From positions 1 to 8,217 of the forward strand of contig DATAVE010000150.1 in assembly GCA_036267875.1 (NCBI GenBank): 8,217 nucleotides of DNA, written 5' to 3'. The notes under the pieces are model-generated. The model did not search any database, had not been told where the DNA came from, and saw nothing but the letters and a program-made list of their open reading frames with translations. Positions 6,168-8,217 of this stretch are shown in pieces. Source of the stretch: DASZTV01 sp036267875 (GTDB lineage Bacteria; Actinomycetota; Actinomycetes; JAFAQI01). Made by a program: the position numbers and the translations under genes. Each line of letters starts with the position of its first letter. Position 1 is the stretch's first letter.

Positions 6168-6189
6168 CCGCGTGACCTCAGCCGCCTGA
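6159..6189 (+). pseudogene. Stranded relA 3' end (right copy of direct repeat; putative attR)
   Basis: In the + frame this reads AVYRVTSAA and then TGA, matching the Rel C-terminus DVYRVTSAA except for one residue. No relA coding sequence is attached; upstream the match stops at once. It lies only 54 nt from the end of the convergent FKBP gene, where a native relA terminus would be expected. I read it as the original relA end cut off by insertion. Chance is unlikely given the shared reading frame, stop codon and location. Confidence 0.7.
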
Positions 6190-6225
6190 GCCGTCTCCCA
6201 CCCGCCGCGCTAAGCCGCGTGCGCC

Positions 6226-6245
6226 GAGTCGAAGGGCCTCGACTC
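6226..6245. terminator. Hairpin at the end of the FKBP gene, probably a shared terminator
   Basis: GAGTCGA (6226-6232) pairs perfectly with TCGACTC (6239-6245) across a 6-nt loop, and the right arm includes part of the FKBP stop codon. No T-run follows. In the arrangement before insertion it would lie between convergent relA and FKBP genes and could end both transcripts; it now serves at most the FKBP gene and anything reading rightward out of the island. Confidence 0.45.
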
Positions 6246-6936
6246 AGGCGGCCTTGACCGACTTCACGGTGATGAGGAACACCAGGGTGTCGTTGGGAGC
6301 GATCGCGCCCGACCCGGCCGGACCGTAGGCCTCGGCCGCGGGGATCACGAGCTCGCGCACCCCTCCGGCCTTGACGCCGACCAGGCCCTTGTTCCAGCCC
6401 GTGATCACGCCGGCGGTGCCCAACGGCGAGACGGTGAAGGGCTTCCCGCCGTCCTTGTACGTCGCATCGAAGACTTTGCCGGTGTCGCACGAGACACCGA
6501 TGTAGGTGACCGACAGGCTCGCACCGGCCTTGGCCGCCGGGCCGTGGCCCTTCTTGACGTCCTTGACGACAAGCTTCTTCGACAGCTTCCCCTTGGGCTG
6601 CGGGATCTTCGGCTGGCCCTTGGCGGTCGGGTTCGGCTTGATCTTCGCGCACTTCACCGGCGCCTTGACTGCCGCCGTGCTAGCGGTCGGAGTCGGCGTG
6701 GCTGCCGCCGACGGCGTGGCCCCCGACGAGACGGACGCGACGGTCTTCTTCGGCGAGCTGCTCGCGAAATGGACGATCAGCAGCACAGCGACGGCGATGA
6801 CGGCCGCCGTTCCGATGCTCGCGCCCAGCCAGGTGTTGCGTCGCTTGGCCTTGGCCCTGCGCTCCATCTGAAGCTGGCGACGTCTCTCGTACCGGCGACG
6901 GGCGAGCTCGCGTTCGCGACGGCGGCTGGTCGCCAC
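6244..6936 (-). CDS. Membrane-anchored FKBP-type peptidyl-prolyl cis-trans isomerase
   Basis: Catalyses cis-trans isomerisation of X-Pro bonds, here probably outside the membrane. 230 residues in order: an Arg-rich cytosolic N-terminus (1-33, RRRERELARRRYERRR), a membrane helix or uncleaved signal anchor (about 36-57), a Ser/Thr/Ala/Pro linker (60-95), and a C-terminal FKBP domain (about 119-228). The FKBP active-site residues are all present: Y145, F156-D157, F167, V177-I178, W181, Y204 and F220, with GVITGW and AYG intact. C96 and C150 could form a disulfide. The GTG start at 6936 has GGAGG 6 nt upstream. It is divergent from the MBL gene. In many actinomycetes this slot holds a cyclophilin-type isomerase with a very similar basic N-terminus and membrane helix, so the fold has apparently been exchanged. 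Confidence 0.93.
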   Translation of the reverse strand: MATSRRRERELARRRYERRRQLQMERRAKAKRRNTWLGASIGTAAVIAVAVLLIVHFASSSPKKTVASVSSGATPSAAATPTPTASTAAVKAPVKCAKIKPNPTAKGQPKIPQPKGKLSKKLVVKDVKKGHGPAAKAGASLSVTYIGVSCDTGKVFDATYKDGGKPFTVSPLGTAGVITGWNKGLVGVKAGGVRELVIPAAEAYGPAGSGAIAPNDTLVFLITVKSVKAA

Positions 6937-6973
6937 GTGGGTCCTCCAGAGATCGCAGGAAACGGCCGCGACG

Positions 6974-6979
6974 ATTGTA
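6974..6979 (-). promoter_or_regulatory. Candidate -10 box for the FKBP gene
   Basis: On the minus strand TACAAT, one base from the TATAAT consensus, ends 37 nt before the GTG start. A start of transcription near 6967 would give a leader of about 30 nt containing the GGAGG site. The -35 region is not convincing (AGGTCA at 17-nt spacing). Confidence 0.45.
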
Positions 6980-7025
6980 GGAGGCGCTCGCTAGGCTGAC
7001 CTGAAGCCTCCCTGAAAGGACCTTC

Positions 7026-7700
7026 GTGCTCGTCGCTGGCTTCCCTGCCGGCCCCTGGCAGACCAACTGCTGGGTGGTCGCACCCCAGAAGGGCGAGCAG
7101 TGCGTCGTCATCGACCCGGGGCACGGTGCCGAAGGCCCGCTCGACGACCTTCTCGCCGAGCTCCGGCTGCAGCCGGTCGCGGTCCTGCTCACCCACGGCC
7201 ACGTCGACCACGTCTGGTCGGTCGCCCCGGTCTGCGGGGCCAAGGACGTCCCGGCGCTGATCCACCCGGCCGACCGCGCGATGCTCACCGACCCGAACTA
7301 CGGCGTCGGGGCGCCGCCGGGGACTCCGATCCTCGGCCGGCTCGAGTGGTCGGAGCCCGCCGACGTCCGCGAACTGGTCGACGGCGAGGTCCTGCAGCTC
7401 GCCGGGTTGTCGCTGCGGGTCGATGCGACACCCGGCCACACCGAGGGGTCGGTCACGTTCACCGGCGGCGAGGAGTTCTTCTCCGGCGACCTGCTGTTCG
7501 CCGGCTCGATCGGTCGCACCGACCTGCCGGGTGGCTCCTACGAGCAGATGCTGGAGTCGTTGGTGGCCGTGCCACTCGCACTGCCCGACCAGACCGTCGT
7601 ACGCCCGGGTCACGGGCCGGACACCACGATCGGGCGTGAGCGCGCCACCAACCCGTTCCTCGCCGAGCTCGCCGCGCCGCCCGTGACCCGCGGATTGTGA
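7026..7700 (+). CDS. Metallo-beta-lactamase-fold hydrolase (glyoxalase II-like)
   Basis: Cytosolic 224-residue metal-dependent hydrolase. The metal site is THGHVDH (H57, H59, D61, H62), with H138 in PGHTEGS, D155 in SGDLLF and H196 in PGHG, the full binuclear set of the glyoxalase II/MBL superfamily. The likely reaction is thioester hydrolysis such as S-lactoyl-thiol to lactate, but actinomycetes often lack glutathione, so the physiological thiol (mycothiol, for instance) and substrate are open. GTG at 7026 is chosen because AAAGGA ends 5 nt upstream. The gene ends 6 nt before hisS, so the two are probably one operon; this pairing between relA and hisS is common in actinobacteria. Confidence 0.92.
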   Translation: MLVAGFPAGPWQTNCWVVAPQKGEQCVVIDPGHGAEGPLDDLLAELRLQPVAVLLTHGHVDHVWSVAPVCGAKDVPALIHPADRAMLTDPNYGVGAPPGTPILGRLEWSEPADVRELVDGEVLQLAGLSLRVDATPGHTEGSVTFTGGEEFFSGDLLFAGSIGRTDLPGGSYEQMLESLVAVPLALPDQTVVRPGHGPDTTIGRERATNPFLAELAAPPVTRGL

Positions 7701-7706
7701 GCTGAG

Positions 7707-8217
7707 ATGGCCCGCCCCACGCCGATGTCCGGCTTCCCCGAGTGGCTCCCGCGCGAGCGACTGATCGAGCAGCACGTCGTCGACACCGTCCGCGAGGTCT
7801 TCGAGCTGCACGGTTTCGCCTCGATCGAGACCCGTGCGGTAGAGCCGCTCGACCAGCTGCTGCGCAAGGGGGAGACCGACAAGGAGATCTACCTGCTGCG
7901 CCGGTTGCAGGCCGAGGCGAAGTCCGATCCCGACGCCGGGCTCGGGCTGCACTTCGACCTCACCGTGCCGTTCGCGCGCTACGTCCTCGAGAACGCCGGC
8001 AAGCTCGACTTCCCGTTGCGGCGCTACCAGATCCAGAAGGCCTGGCGTGGGGAGCGTCCGCAGGAGGGCCGGTACCGCGAGTTCCTGCAGGCCGACATCG
8101 ACGTCATCGACCGTGACAGCCTGCCGTTCCACTACGAGGTCGAGATCCCGCTCGTCATCGCGGACGCGTTGTCCCGGCTGCCGGTGCCCCCGATCCGGAT
8201 GCAGGTCAACAACCGCC
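7707..8217 (+). CDS. hisS: Histidyl-tRNA synthetase, N-terminal part (runs off the window)
   Basis: Joins histidine to tRNA-His using ATP. The frame is open from ATG 7707 to the end of the window, 170 codons of an expected 420-450. The start reads MARPTPMSGFPEWLP, followed by the class II motif 1 region (VREVFELHGFASIETRAVEP). LLRKGETDKEIYLLRR and LHFDLTVPFARY are typical HisS. The motif 2 loop RGERPQEGRYREFLQADID holds the Arg residues for ATP and histidine. The sequence at 8181-8217 (PPIRMQVNNR) continues into the insertion domain region. ATG 7725 is an alternative start but would cut the conserved first residues. It follows the MBL gene by 6 nt, so translation may be coupled. Confidence 0.96.
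   Translation, partial: MARPTPMSGFPEWLPRERLIEQHVVDTVREVFELHGFASIETRAVEPLDQLLRKGETDKEIYLLRRLQAEAKSDPDAGLGLHFDLTVPFARYVLENAGKLDFPLRRYQIQKAWRGERPQEGRYREFLQADIDVIDRDSLPFHYEVEIPLVIADALSRLPVPPIRMQVNNR

Larger units (their letters stand above)
2952..6189. mobile_element. Putative 3.2-kb genomic island inserted at the 3' end of relA
   Basis: The segment is bounded by the functional relA terminus on the left and a stranded copy of that terminus on the right. Removing it would leave relA convergent with the FKBP gene across a spacer of about 54 nt, a compact core arrangement. Inside are six small or accessory genes (metzincin, one-helix protein, Cys/His protein, a 57-residue protein, a 93-residue protein and a CPDWC protein), most on the minus strand, with loose spacing unlike the flanks. 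There is no recognisable integrase, transposase, excisionase or terminal inverted repeat. It could be a decayed integrative element, an element mobilised in trans, or the result of homologous exchange. The 228 nt from 2952 to 3179 hold no gene I can support. Confidence 0.6.

Noticed and set aside
2952..6189. tRNA gene, CRISPR array, insertion sequence or toxin-antitoxin pair in the island
   Set aside because: I saw no cloverleaf, no regularly spaced repeats, no transposase motif, and no gene pair resembling a known toxin-antitoxin family.
6777..8132. 451-codon open frame on the minus strand
   Set aside because: It runs antisense through the MBL and hisS genes, both with full family motifs on the plus strand. 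Long antisense frames are common in high-GC DNA.

Overview
The window is high-GC DNA with actinobacterial codon usage. It carries part of a conserved actinobacterial neighbourhood: apt (3' end), relA, a membrane-anchored peptidyl-prolyl isomerase, a glyoxalase II-like metallo-beta-lactamase-fold hydrolase, and hisS (5' part). The protein sequences, especially the long bifunctional Rel with an Ala/Pro/Gly-rich N-terminal extension and the HisS sequence, suggest an actinomycete. A Nocardioides-like or related Propionibacteriales host is my best guess, made from memory without a database search.

Layout. 1-337: end of apt. 338-437: short intergenic region with two perfect palindromes and a possible -10 box. 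438-2951: relA (+). 2952-6189: a stretch of accessory DNA carrying a secreted metzincin protease (-), a one-helix mini-protein (-), a small Cys/His protein (+), and three small genes in tandem on the minus strand, the last a CPDWC-motif protein. 6190-6243: a short convergent spacer with a hairpin. 6244-6936: membrane-anchored FKBP (-). 6937-7025: divergent promoter region. 7026-7700: MBL-fold hydrolase (+), followed after 6 nt by hisS (+), which runs off the end.

The main result is that the last 31 bases of relA are repeated at 6159-6189, just where the accessory stretch meets the ancestral convergent spacer. The copy matches 25 of 31 bases and reads VYRVTSAA-stop in frame, like relA itself; most differences are synonymous. 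The simplest reading is that about 3.2 kb of foreign DNA entered at the 3' end of relA, supplied a replacement relA terminus, and left the old terminus stranded next to the FKBP gene. No integrase is visible, so the stretch would be a minimal, decayed or passively mobilised island.

How the genes work together. Rel makes and degrades (p)ppGpp, Apt salvages adenine, and HisS charges tRNA-His, so the core block links purine and stringent control with translation. The FKBP probably folds proteins outside the membrane. The island adds a secreted protease and five small proteins of unknown role; nothing in the sequence ties them into a known system.
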